This document shows, piece after piece, positions 50,507 through 57,939 of a stretch of DNA of 64,000 bases; the first letter of the stretch is position 1, and each line of letters starts with the position of its first letter. This DNA comes from Phycisphaeraceae bacterium (GTDB taxonomy: Bacteria > Planctomycetota > Phycisphaerae > Phycisphaerales > Phycisphaeraceae), in contig JADLFV010000064.1 of NCBI GenBank assembly GCA_020849625.1, forward strand, positions 1 through 64,000. Direction: 5' to 3'. The notes beneath the pieces are model-generated. The model was not told the origin of the DNA, made no database searches, and worked only from the letters and a program-made list of their open reading frames with translations. The position numbers and the translations under genes were made by a program.

Positions 50507-51052
50507 ATGTCACGCATCGGCAAAAAACCGGTCACCATCGAAGGCGGCGCTTCGGTCAGCGTCAGCGGCCGCACCGTCACCGTCGAGAAAGGCTCGGCCA
50601 AGCTCACCTACGAGCACCGCCCCGAGGTCTCCGTCAAGGTTAACGCCGGCCAGGTCATCGTCGAACGCAAGGACGAGTCCCGAGCCGCCCGCGCTTACCA
50701 CGGCATGACCCGCGCCCTGATCGCCAACATGGTCAAGGGCGTCACCCAGGGCTTTGTCAAAGATCTGGAGATCGTCGGTGTCGGCTGGAACGCCCAGCTT
50801 CAGGGCAAGACCGTCAAGCTCAACGTCGGGTACGCCGACGCCAAGGTCGTCGACGTCCCGCCCGGCGTCAAGGTCGAAATCAACGGCCCCAAGATCAAAG
50901 TCTCCGGCCCCGACAAGCAGAAGGTCGGCCTGTGTGCCGCCGAAATCCGTGCCCAGCGCCCGCCCGAGCCCTACAACGGCAAAGGCATCAAGTACGCCGA
51001 CGAGCACATTGTCCGCAAGCAGGGCAAGGCCTTCGCCGGCACCGCGTCCTGA
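50507..51052 (+). CDS. rplF: 50S ribosomal protein L6
   Basis: A 181-residue protein (MSRIGKKPVTIEGGASVSVS) with two repeated alpha/beta domains. The C-terminal signature QRPPEPYNGKGIKYADEHIV is conserved. L6 lies at the factor-binding base of the 50S. Confidence 0.97.
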   Translation: MSRIGKKPVTIEGGASVSVSGRTVTVEKGSAKLTYEHRPEVSVKVNAGQVIVERKDESRAARAYHGMTRALIANMVKGVTQGFVKDLEIVGVGWNAQLQGKTVKLNVGYADAKVVDVPPGVKVEINGPKIKVSGPDKQKVGLCAAEIRAQRPPEPYNGKGIKYADEHIVRKQGKAFAGTAS

Positions 51053-51088
51053 TCCCGTGAACTGAACCTTTGTGGAACGCACAAAGCC

Positions 51089-51445
51089 ATGGACCGCAAC
51101 CAACTCAAAACCGTCCGCCGCAACCGTCGCCGTCGCGGTCTGCGCAAACGCATCATCGGCACCACGCCTCGCCCGCGCCTGGCGGTGTTCCGTTCCAGCA
51201 AGCACATTTACGTCCAGTTGATCGACGACATGACCGGCAACACGCTGGCCTGCGCCGGTTCGCTGGAGGCCGGCCTGGACAAGGGCAGCAATCTCGAGGC
51301 TGCCAAAAAGGTCGGCTCCCTGATCGCCCAGAAAGCCCAGGCCGCCGGCATCTCCCAGGTCGCCTTCGATCGTGGCGGCTTCCGCTTCCACGGCCGGGTC
51401 AAGGCCCTGGCCGACGCCGCCCGTGAGGGAGGATTGAAGTTCTAA
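51089..51445 (+). CDS. rplR: 50S ribosomal protein L18
   Basis: A 118-residue protein with the basic N-terminus ([16 protein letters not shown]), [20 protein letters not shown] and the end [20 protein letters not shown]-type block. It binds 5S rRNA. Start ATG 51089 gives the usual length. Confidence 0.96.
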   Translation: MDRNQLKTVRRNRRRRGLRKRIIGTTPRPRLAVFRSSKHIYVQLIDDMTGNTLACAGSLEAGLDKGSNLEAAKKVGSLIAQKAQAAGISQVAFDRGGFRFHGRVKALADAAREGGLKF

Positions 51446-51447
51446 GC

Positions 51448-51507
51448 CATATAGCCCCGGCCTTGGCCGGGGATTGAAATCACCCCGGCCAAGGCCGGGG
51501 CTATATG
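51448..51507. repeat. CCCCGGCCTTGGCCGGGG paired palindrome, rplR-rpsE
   Basis: CATATAGCCCCGGCCTTGGC and a right arm ending GGGGCTATATG pair over 24 or more bases, the longest perfect member in the cluster. Confidence 0.8.
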
Positions 51508-51523
51508 AACGGATGGATGAATC

Positions 51524-52273
51524 ATGGCAGAAATGATCGAAGAGCGTCAGTCACTGGAATCGACCACGGTCGGCATCTTCCGCACCGCCACCGTGGTCAA
51601 GGGCGGTCGCCGTTTCAGCTTCGCCGCCCTGGTCGTCGTCGGCGATCGCCGCGGCAACATCGGCCTGGGCTACGGCAAGGCCCCCGGCGTCCCCGCCGCC
51701 ATCGAAAAGGCCCAGAAGGAAGCACGCAAGAACATGGTCCACCTGGAGCTGAAGGAATCGACCATTCCTCATCCGATCACCGGTAAGTTCTGCTCATCCA
51801 AGGTGCGCTTGCTCCCGGCCGCTCCTGGTACGGGCGTGATCGCCGGCGGCACCGTGCGGGCCGTGCTCGAGATGGCCGGTGTCCAGGACTGCCTGACCAA
51901 GGCCTACGGCTCGACCAACCAGAAGAACCTCTGCAAAGCTGTGATCGACGGCCTGGGCAAGCTGCGCCTTCGCCCAGACATCGCACGCCTGCGCGGCGTT
52001 GAGATCACCAAGAGCACGGTGGACGAGTTGCTGGAAGTCGGCCGGCGTTACATGCCCAAGAAGGCGGCCGCGACTGAGAAGGCGGCCGCCCCCGTGAACC
52101 TGGTGGGCAAGGACAAGGGCGGCCGCAAGGGCGGCCCGCGCCGTGGCGGCGGTCGTCGTCGCGGTGAAGGTCAGGGCGAAGAGCCCGTGGCATCGGCCGA
52201 AACTCAGTCCACAGAGCCGGGGTCTGTGACCCCGGAAACCGGACTCGCAGAGTCCGGCTCGGATAAAGGATAA
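51524..52273 (+). CDS. rpsE: 30S ribosomal protein S5 with long C-terminal extension
   Basis: A 249-residue protein; the usual family length is about 160-175. The S5 double-stranded RNA-binding domain (VGIFRTATVVKGGRRFSFAA) and AAPGTGVIAGGTVRAVLEMA are intact to about residue 185. An Ala/Lys/Gly/Arg-rich stretch with GGPRRGGGRRRGEGQGEE follows, then EPGSVTPETGLAESGS. The DNA for that last segment consists of two perfect hairpins (52217-52235, 52239-52257), so an intergenic-type element seems to have become coding sequence. rpmD (L30), which often follows, is absent. Confidence 0.94.
   Translation: MAEMIEERQSLESTTVGIFRTATVVKGGRRFSFAALVVVGDRRGNIGLGYGKAPGVPAAIEKAQKEARKNMVHLELKESTIPHPITGKFCSSKVRLLPAAPGTGVIAGGTVRAVLEMAGVQDCLTKAYGSTNQKNLCKAVIDGLGKLRLRPDIARLRGVEITKSTVDELLEVGRRYMPKKAAATEKAAAPVNLVGKDKGGRKGGPRRGGGRRRGEGQGEEPVASAETQSTEPGSVTPETGLAESGSDKG
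52217..52257. repeat. Two tandem hairpins inside the 3' end of rpsE
   Basis: CCGGGGT-CTGTG-ACCCCGG (52217-52235) and CCGGACT-CGCAG-AGTCCGG (52239-52257), both perfect 7-bp stems with 5-base loops, separated by AAA. They resemble the spacer elements in design and size. Confidence 0.75.
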
Positions 52274-52279
52274 CTGACC

Positions 52280-52735
52280 ATGATGATCCATGAGATCACT
52301 GAAAAAGTCGGCGCCCACAAGAAGCGTAAGCGTGTGGGCCGTGGCGTCGGCAGCGGGCATGGCAAGACCGCCGGTCGCGGCCACAAGGGCGCCGGTTCGC
52401 GCAGCGGCTTCAGCGGCTCGGTCCGCGCCAGTCGTGAGGGCGGCCAGATGCCCCTGTTCCGTCGTTTCCCCAAGCGCGGCTTCAGCAACGCCAAGTTCCG
52501 CACCGAGTATGCCGTGGTCAACATCAAGGCCCTCGACGCCCGTTTCGACGACGGGGCCGAGGTCAATCCCGACATGCTGGTGAAGGTCGGCCTGATCAGC
52601 GACACGCGCAAGCCGGTCAAGATTCTGGCCGAAGGCGACACCAGCAAGAAGCTGGCCGTCACCGCCGCCCGTTTCTCCGCCGCCGCCAAGGAAAAGATCG
52701 AAAAGGCCGGAGGAACCGTCACCGTGATCGAGTAA
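52280..52735 (+). CDS. rplO: 50S ribosomal protein L15
   Basis: A 151-residue protein; ATG 52280 or 52283. The Gly-rich GRGVGSGHGKTAGRGHKGAG and the FPKRGFSN motif are typical, as is the EKIEKAGGTVTVIE end. L15 is a late 50S assembly protein. It follows rpsE by six bases. Confidence 0.96.
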   Translation: MMIHEITEKVGAHKKRKRVGRGVGSGHGKTAGRGHKGAGSRSGFSGSVRASREGGQMPLFRRFPKRGFSNAKFRTEYAVVNIKALDARFDDGAEVNPDMLVKVGLISDTRKPVKILAEGDTSKKLAVTAARFSAAAKEKIEKAGGTVTVIE

Positions 52736-52744
52736 GGGGATTCT

Positions 52745-52842
52745 TCAGGGGAATTTAGATTTTAGAATTTAGATTCTAGATTGCGACGGCACACGTCAGG
52801 CGCATCAGAAAAATCTAAAATCTGAAATCGCAAATCGAAAAT
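52745..52842. repeat. AT-rich ATTTAGATTTTAGA / AAATCTAAAATC inverted repeat, rplO-secY
   Basis: TTTAGATTTTAGAATTTAGA on the left and AATCTAAAATCTGAAATCGC plus AAATCGAAAATC on the right can pair imperfectly. Its AT richness contrasts with the surrounding DNA. The same vocabulary is used in the rpoA-rplQ spacer. Confidence 0.65.
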
Positions 52843-52847
52843 CAACT

Positions 52848-54293
52848 ATGTGGCAGGCATTCCTGAACATCTGGAAAATTCGTGACCTGCGGAACAAACT
52901 GCTGTTCACGCTGGGCATGCTGTTCATCTATCGCATCGGCAGCTTTATTCCCCTGCCCGGTGTCGATCAGGCGGCGATCCAGAGCTGGGCTGAGAGCGCC
53001 CGCGAAGGCGCCGTCGGCAACCTCATCGCTTTCGTCGGCATCTTCACCGGCGGCAACCTCGGCCAATCCACCATCTTCGGCCTGGGCATCATGCCCTACA
53101 TCTCCGCCGCCATCATCTTCCAGTTGCTCGGCAGCGTCTATGAGCCGCTCAAACAACTGCAGAAGGAAGGCCCCGCCGGGCGGCAGAAAATCCAGGAATA
53201 CACCCGTTACGCCACCGTCGGCCTCTGTCTCATCCAGGCTGCGTTCTGGCTCAAGTTCCTCTCCACGCCCGGCACCGCGGGTGGTGAGGCACTGGTCTAT
53301 GCCCAGTACCTGCACGGCATGGGCAAGGCCGTCTTCTGGGGCTGCGGCATTCTCGGTCTGACTGCCGGCACCGTCTTTCTCATGTGGCTCGGTGAGCAGA
53401 TCGACAAGTACGGCATCGGCAACGGCGTTAGCCTCATCATCACCGCCGGCATCCTCGCCAGCATGCCTCAGGCCATCACCATTATCGTCGCCGGGTTCTC
53501 CCGTACCGGCGGCGATATGTCCAAGCCCTACGGCATCGACACCGTCATCTTCCTGGCCGCCGCCTTCGTCATCGTCGTCGCCGGCGCCATCGTCATCACC
53601 CAGGGACAACGCCGCATCAAGATTCAGCAGGCCAAGCACACCCGTGGCCGCAAGGTCTATGGCGGTCAGCAGTCCTACCTGCCCCTGCGCGTCAACCACG
53701 GCGGCGTCATGCCCATCATCTTCGCCAGCTCCCTGATGATGTTCCCCTCCCTGCTGCTCAGCTACATGGCCCAGGCGGCCTTCGCTCCCGACCCCGACAC
53801 CGCCGGCTTGATCCATCGCGGCTATTGGGCTGTGGTCAGCTTCCTGGCGGAAAACTTCATGAACATGAACGGCTATCTCTACGCCGTTTGCTACATCGCC
53901 CTGATCTACTTCTTCAGCTACTTCTGGACATCCGTGCAGTTCCAGCCCAAGGAAGTGGCGGAAAACCTGCGCGATCACGGCAGCTTCATCCCCGGCCTGC
54001 GCCCCGGGCCGCGCACGGCCGAGTATCTGGAAACCGTGATGGAGCGCATCACCTACGTGGGGGCCGGGTTCCTGGCCATCATCGCCGTGGTGCCCACCAT
54101 CGTGGCTCGCATGTTTGAGATTCCGTTCGTGGTCACCCAGTTCCTCGGCGGCACCGGCCTGCTGATCGTGGTCAGCGTGATGCTGGACTTCGTGCAGCGC
54201 ATCGAGGCCAACCTGCTGATGCGCAACTACCAGGGCTTCCTGGGCGGCGGCGGGGGTGGCGGCGGATCGAGGATTCGGGGCGGGCGTTCGTAA
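52848..54293 (+). CDS. secY: Preprotein translocase subunit SecY
   Basis: A 481-residue membrane protein with ten predicted helices. RIGSFIPLPGVDQAAI, GLGIMPYISAAIIFQLL (plug/helix 2), GIGNGVSLIITAGI and the cytoplasmic loop QAKHTRGRKVYGGQQSYLPL are conserved SecY blocks. It forms the Sec channel with SecE and SecG. The C-terminus is unusually glycine-rich (LGGGGGGGGSRIRGGRS). adk, often next, is absent. Confidence 0.96.
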   Translation: MWQAFLNIWKIRDLRNKLLFTLGMLFIYRIGSFIPLPGVDQAAIQSWAESAREGAVGNLIAFVGIFTGGNLGQSTIFGLGIMPYISAAIIFQLLGSVYEPLKQLQKEGPAGRQKIQEYTRYATVGLCLIQAAFWLKFLSTPGTAGGEALVYAQYLHGMGKAVFWGCGILGLTAGTVFLMWLGEQIDKYGIGNGVSLIITAGILASMPQAITIIVAGFSRTGGDMSKPYGIDTVIFLAAAFVIVVAGAIVITQGQRRIKIQQAKHTRGRKVYGGQQSYLPLRVNHGGVMPIIFASSLMMFPSLLLSYMAQAAFAPDPDTAGLIHRGYWAVVSFLAENFMNMNGYLYAVCYIALIYFFSYFWTSVQFQPKEVAENLRDHGSFIPGLRPGPRTAEYLETVMERITYVGAGFLAIIAVVPTIVARMFEIPFVVTQFLGGTGLLIVVSVMLDFVQRIEANLLMRNYQGFLGGGGGGGGSRIRGGRS

Positions 54294-54312
54294 GTGTCTA
54301 AACAGAATTGAG

Positions 54313-54341
54313 TTGCGAGCAATGTCGGCTCTCGGTACACT
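54313..54341 (+). promoter_or_regulatory. Promoter upstream of map
   Basis: TTGCGA (54313-54318), 17 bases, TACACT (54336-54341) lie in the 89-base secY-map gap. The -10 shares GGTACACTA with the S10 promoter. It suggests that map-infA-rpmJ onward has its own start of transcription. Confidence 0.6.
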
Positions 54342-54382
54342 AATGGGCTCAACCTGGTCGGCTAGCTGCGAAAGCAAATGAC

Positions 54383-55162
54383 ATGGCGATCCAGCTCAAG
54401 ACCAGGCAGGAAATCGAAAAAATGCGCGCCGCGGGCCGGGTGGTCCGTCGCGTGCTGGATGGGTGCCGCCGGCTGTGTCAGCCCGGTGTCACGACGCGAC
54501 AGATCGATGAGGAAGCCGACCGCCTGATTCGCGAGAATCACGCTCAGGGGTTGTTCAAGAACTACCCCACCTACCGCCCCGGCGAAGGTTTTCCCTCCAC
54601 GATCTGCATCAGCGTCAACGAAGTGGTCGTCCACGGCATCGCCGACGAACGGCGACTGAAGGACGGCGACATCGTCGGCATCGACTGCGGCGTGCAGCTC
54701 GATGGCTGGTGCGGCGACTCGGCGACCACGGTGCTGGTCGGTGACGTCGCCCCCGAAGTGCGCAAGCTCTGCCAGGACACCGAGCACGTGCTCGAACTGG
54801 CGATTGACAACATGCGGCCCGGCCGAAAGTGGAGCCAGGTCGCACGGCTGATGCAGAACTACGCCGAGAGCCAGGGCTACGGCGTGGTGCGGGACTTCGT
54901 GGGACACGGCATCGGACAGAAGATGCACGAGGAACCCAAGGTTCCCAACTTCGTCAGTCGTGATCTGCTGCGGAACGACATCGAGCTGCGAGAAGGCATG
55001 GTCCTGGCGGTCGAGCCGATGTGCAACCTCGGCAGCCGCGACGTGCGGACCCTCGACGACGGATGGACCGTGGTCACCGTCGATCGCAAGCCCTCGGCTC
55101 ATTACGAACACACCGTCGCCGTCACCGCGGACGGCGTCGAAGTCCTGACCGACGGACGATAG
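54383..55162 (+). CDS. map: Methionine aminopeptidase type I
   Basis: A 259-residue protein. All five metal ligands are present: D101, D112, H175, E211 and E242, with the catalytic H84 in VVVHGIADE. No N-terminal zinc-finger extension. It removes initiator methionine from new proteins. It lies between secY and infA, a common position in many phyla. Confidence 0.95.
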   Translation: MAIQLKTRQEIEKMRAAGRVVRRVLDGCRRLCQPGVTTRQIDEEADRLIRENHAQGLFKNYPTYRPGEGFPSTICISVNEVVVHGIADERRLKDGDIVGIDCGVQLDGWCGDSATTVLVGDVAPEVRKLCQDTEHVLELAIDNMRPGRKWSQVARLMQNYAESQGYGVVRDFVGHGIGQKMHEEPKVPNFVSRDLLRNDIELREGMVLAVEPMCNLGSRDVRTLDDGWTVVTVDRKPSAHYEHTVAVTADGVEVLTDGR

Positions 55163-55174
55163 ACGAAAGGCAAC

Positions 55175-55390
55175 GTGCCCAAGGAAGATACGATCCAACT
55201 TGAAGGCGAAGTCGTCGAAGCCCTCCGCAGCGCCATGTTCCGCGTGCGCCTGGAGAACGGCCACGAAATCATCGCCCGCATCTCCGGCAAGATGCGCATG
55301 CACTACATCCGCATTCTGCCGGGCGATCGCGTCACCGTGGAGATCAGCCCCTACGATCTGTCCAAGGGCCGGATCACCTACCGCCATTGA
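55175..55390 (+). CDS. infA: Translation initiation factor IF-1
   Basis: A 71-residue OB-fold protein starting at GTG 55175 ([20 protein letters not shown]). [20 protein letters not shown] and [14 protein letters not shown] are the canonical IF-1 blocks. It occupies the 30S A site in initiation. It is 12 bases after map. Confidence 0.96.
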   Translation: MPKEDTIQLEGEVVEALRSAMFRVRLENGHEIIARISGKMRMHYIRILPGDRVTVEISPYDLSKGRITYRH

Positions 55391-55406
55391 CCTCCGCAAG
55401 TGACCC

Positions 55407-55433
55407 ACATAGCCCCGGCCTTGGCCGGGGGAG
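55407..55433. repeat. Single CCCCGGCCTTGGCCGGGG arm, infA-rpmJ
   Basis: ACATAGCCCCGGCCTTGGCC followed directly by GGGGG and the rpmJ leader. Like the rpsQ-rplN spacer it keeps only the left arm, which can still fold on itself. Confidence 0.72.
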
Positions 55434-55441
55434 CAAGAGCC

Positions 55442-55555
55442 ATGAAAGTACGATCCAGCGTCAAACGAATCTGTGAAAACTGCAAGATCATCCGCCGCAA
55501 AGGCGTCGTGCGCGTGATATGCACCAACCCCAAACACAAGCAAAGGCAAGGCTGA
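55442..55555 (+). CDS. rpmJ: 50S ribosomal protein L36
   Basis: A 37-residue protein, [20 protein letters not shown] then [17 protein letters not shown]. The zinc ligands C11, C14, C27 and H32 are all present, so this is the zinc-binding form. It is in its usual place between infA and rpsM. Small size makes it easy to miss. Confidence 0.96.
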   Translation: MKVRSSVKRICENCKIIRRKGVVRVICTNPKHKQRQG

Positions 55556-55556
55556 G

Positions 55557-55619
55557 AGGCCTGAGGCCTGAGGCTTGAGTTTCAAGCCCTCAAGCCTCAA
55601 GCCTCACCCCTCAAGCCTG
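55557..55619. repeat. CCTCAAG/CTTGAGG inverted repeat, rpmJ-rpsM
   Basis: GGCCTGAGGCCTGAGGCTTG then AGTTTCAAGC and CCTCAAGCCTCAAGCCTCAC with CCTCAAGCC; left and right halves are complementary. It is the most symmetrical member of the CCTCAAG family. Confidence 0.7.
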
Positions 55620-55629
55620 GAGACCCCCC

Positions 55630-56013
55630 ATGCCCCGTATCGTCGGCATCGACATTCCCGACAACAAGCCCATTCGCATCGCCCTGCGCTACATCTACGG
55701 CATCGGTCCCCACCATGCCGACCGCATCCTCAAGGAGGCCAACATCGACGGCCAGACTCGCTCGCACACGCTGAGCGAAGACCAGTTGGCTGCCATCGCC
55801 TCCCTGATCGAGACCAACTACATCGTGGAAGGCGCCCTGCGACGCCAGGTGAGCCAGAACATCGGCCGCCTGCGCGAGATCCGCTGCTATCGCGGCGATC
55901 GACATCGTCGCGGCCTGCCCGTCCGCGGCCAGCGCACCAAGACCAACGCCCGCACCCGCAAGGGCCGCAAGAAGACCGTAGCCGGCAAGAAGTCGGTCAA
56001 GGGCATGAAGTGA
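55630..56013 (+). CDS. rpsM: 30S ribosomal protein S13
   Basis: A 127-residue protein ([20 protein letters not shown]). [20 protein letters not shown] and the C-terminal [20 protein letters not shown], which contacts tRNA and mRNA, are conserved. It begins the alpha-operon part. Confidence 0.97.
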   Translation: MPRIVGIDIPDNKPIRIALRYIYGIGPHHADRILKEANIDGQTRSHTLSEDQLAAIASLIETNYIVEGALRRQVSQNIGRLREIRCYRGDRHRRGLPVRGQRTKTNARTRKGRKKTVAGKKSVKGMK

Positions 56014-56100
56014 GAATGACGAATGACGAAATTCGAATGACGAAACATTCGATCATTCGTCATTCGGACATTGTTTCGAATATCGAATATCGAATTTCGT
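56014..56100. repeat. GAATGACGAA / TTCGTCATTC inverted repeat, rpsM-rpsK
   Basis: GAATGACGAATGACGAAATT and following GAATGACGAAACATTCG on the left, CATTCGTCATTCGG and CGAATATCGAATTTCGTCAT on the right. The halves are complementary in blocks. It is a separate family from those in the other spacers. Confidence 0.68.
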
Positions 56101-56151
56101 CATTGCAACCCCAATGATTCGAATAACCACGTAAGCCCGGAATTGCTCCCC

Positions 56152-56526
56152 ATGGCCAAGAAACAGAAGATTCGCAAGAACGTCAGCCGCGGCATCGCCC
56201 ACATCAAGGCCACGTTCAACAACACGTTGATCACCATCACCGACGTCAACGGCGAGACGCTCTGCTGGCAGTCGGCCGGCACCGTGCAGTTCAAGGGCTC
56301 GCGCAAGAGCACGCCCTTTGCCGCCACCCGTGCCGCCGAGGAAGCCGCCGCTGCCGCCAAGAAGATGGGCATGCAGGAGGTTGAGGTCCGCGTGCGTGGC
56401 GCCGGAAGCGGCCGCGAATCGGCCGTCACCGCCCTGCAGAACGCCGGCCTCAAGGTCACCGCCATCGAAGATCACACCCCGATCCCCCACAACGGCTGCC
56501 GCCCCCGCAAGCGCCGCCGCGTTTAA
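56152..56526 (+). CDS. rpsK: 30S ribosomal protein S11
   Basis: ATG 56152 gives 124 residues ([20 protein letters not shown]). [20 protein letters not shown] and the end [18 protein letters not shown] are the conserved S11 signature. It forms part of the mRNA exit site. rpsD (S4), which normally follows, is not here. Confidence 0.97.
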   Translation: MAKKQKIRKNVSRGIAHIKATFNNTLITITDVNGETLCWQSAGTVQFKGSRKSTPFAATRAAEEAAAAAKKMGMQEVEVRVRGAGSGRESAVTALQNAGLKVTAIEDHTPIPHNGCRPRKRRRV

Positions 56527-56568
56527 TCGCTGTTTCACTGCGGACTCTGATCCGCATTGCCTTGTCGT

Positions 56569-56591
56569 TTAGCCGCGGAGCTTGCTCCGCG
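56569..56591. repeat. CGCGGAG-CTTG-CTCCGCG hairpin, rpsK-rpoA
   Basis: A perfect 7-bp stem with a CTTG loop after TTTAGC, partner of the rpsJ-rplC hairpin. A weaker stem GCGGA-CTCTGA-TCCGC lies just upstream (56541-56556). Confidence 0.55.
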
Positions 56592-56710
56592 TTGATCGGT
56601 TCGGGAACAGAAGCCAAATCTCACAAGCGCGGCAACGTGAGATGACGAGCGTGACTCCCGCAACCCGTTTCGTTGGATATCGAAACCTGCCGCACCCTGG
56701 AGAATCCGCC

Positions 56711-57715
56711 ATGCGAATCCGTTGGCGAGGTCTGGAACTTCCCCACCGTGTTGTCCCCGATGCCTCCGTGGCCAGCGGCACCTACGGCCGCTTCACGGTC
56801 GAGCCGTTCGAACGCGGCTTCGGCACCACCGTCGGCAACAGTCTCCGTCGCATCCTGCTGTCCAGCCTGGAAGGCGCGGCCGTCACCAGCGTCAAGATCA
56901 AGGGCGCCCCGCACGAGTTCACCAGTCTTGAAGGCGTGCAGGAAGACATCACCGACGTCATCCTCAACGTCAAGAACATGATCGTCTCGCTCGAAGGTGA
57001 AGAGCCCAAGACCATGCGCCTGCAGGCCGAGGGCCCCGGCGAGGTGACCAGCGATCTGATCGAGGCCGACACTTCCATCACCATCCACAACAAGGAACAG
57101 GTGCTGGCCACGCTGACCAAGCAGATCGACTTCGACATGGAGTTCGTGGTCAAGAAAGGTCGCGGCTACGTCCCGGCCAGCGAGCAGATCAACGAGTCCG
57201 AGGAGCAGGAAGTCGGCGTCATCCCCGTTGATGCCATCTTCTCCCCGGTCACCCGAGTCCGTTACAAGGTTGAGGACACCCGCGTCGGGCAGAAGACCAA
57301 CTACGACAAGCTCACGCTGGAAATCTGGACCAACGGAACCGTCACCCCCGAGATGGCGCTGGTCGAGGCGGCCAAGATTTTGCGCAAGCACCTGAATCCG
57401 TTCGTGCAGTATTTCGAGCTGGGTGAGCAGACCGCCAGCGAAACCGCCGCCGCCGCCGCCCGCGTCGATGAGGAGCTGATCCGCAAGCTGCAGATGCCGA
57501 TCACCGAGCTGGACCTGTCCGTGCGGGCCAGCAACTGCCTGGAGTCGGCCAAGGTGATTGCCGTGGCCGACCTGGTGCAGATGAACGATCAGGACCTGCT
57601 GAAGGTTCGCAGCTTCGGCAAGACAAGCCTGCGCGAAGTGAAGCGCAAGCTGGCCGACCTGGGCCTGGAGCTGGGCATGGACCTGCCCGCCGAGCTTCAG
57701 CAGACGGCTGAGTGA
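56711..57715 (+). CDS. rpoA: DNA-directed RNA polymerase subunit alpha
   Basis: Start ATG 56711 (MRIRWRGLELPHRVVPDASV) follows GGAG; the frame is open upstream but without family similarity. The 334-residue protein has the N-terminal dimerisation domain (GFGTTVGNSLRRILLSSLEG), an acidic/Ala-rich linker near 240-255 and the C-terminal domain with ITELDLSVRASNCLESAKVI and LLKVRSFGKTSLREVKRKLA. It assembles RNA polymerase and binds UP elements and activators. Confidence 0.97.
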   Translation: MRIRWRGLELPHRVVPDASVASGTYGRFTVEPFERGFGTTVGNSLRRILLSSLEGAAVTSVKIKGAPHEFTSLEGVQEDITDVILNVKNMIVSLEGEEPKTMRLQAEGPGEVTSDLIEADTSITIHNKEQVLATLTKQIDFDMEFVVKKGRGYVPASEQINESEEQEVGVIPVDAIFSPVTRVRYKVEDTRVGQKTNYDKLTLEIWTNGTVTPEMALVEAAKILRKHLNPFVQYFELGEQTASETAAAAARVDEELIRKLQMPITELDLSVRASNCLESAKVIAVADLVQMNDQDLLKVRSFGKTSLREVKRKLADLGLELGMDLPAELQQTAE

Positions 57716-57718
57716 GAG

Positions 57719-57803
57719 GAATTTTCGATTTTAGATTTTCGATTTGCGATTTTTCAAGGCGACGAATTTACTGTTCGATCGCAAATCGCAAATCGCAAAT
57801 CCC
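57719..57803. repeat. GATTTGCGATTT / AAATCGCAAATC inverted repeat, rpoA-rplQ
   Basis: TTTTCGATTTTAGATTTTCG with GATTTGCGATTTTTC on the left, and ATCGCAAATCGCAAATCGCA on the right. GATTTGCGATTT pairs perfectly with AAATCGCAAATC. Related to the rplO-secY spacer. Confidence 0.7.
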
Positions 57804-57857
57804 ATGGGGCCTTCGTTGCCCCGGGCGCATGTGTCGCCCCTTGCCGTGTGCGCCTCG

Positions 57858-57917
57858 CCGCTTGCGGCTTCGCGCTCACGAGTGGCCCGGCTGAGGTCGC
57901 CGTCTCTGACCTCAGCC
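57858..57917. repeat. GCCGCTTGCGGCTTCGCG word and GGCTGAGGTC/GACCTCAGCC hairpin before rplQ
   Basis: GCCGCTTGCGGCTTCGCG near 57858 is identical to the word at the end of the URO-D-like gene (near 19060). GGCTGAGGTC (57889-57898) and GACCTCAGCC (57908-57917) form a perfect 10-bp stem, ending 23 bases before rplQ. Confidence 0.6.
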
Positions 57918-57939
57918 CCGTCAAGAAAGGAGCCTTGTC

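Noticed and set aside
44834-51507. Regularly recurring palindromes in the ribosomal cluster as a CRISPR array
   Set aside because: Spacing is set by whole genes of varied length, no unique 30-40 base spacers alternate with the repeats, and no cas genes are present.
52842-54377. A 511-residue open frame on the minus strand across secY, and similar long minus-strand frames across other genes
   Set aside because: Antisense frames stay open because of the GC-rich third positions of the real genes; they lack family motifs, and the secY, sialidase and sulfatase frames on the other strand are unmistakable.
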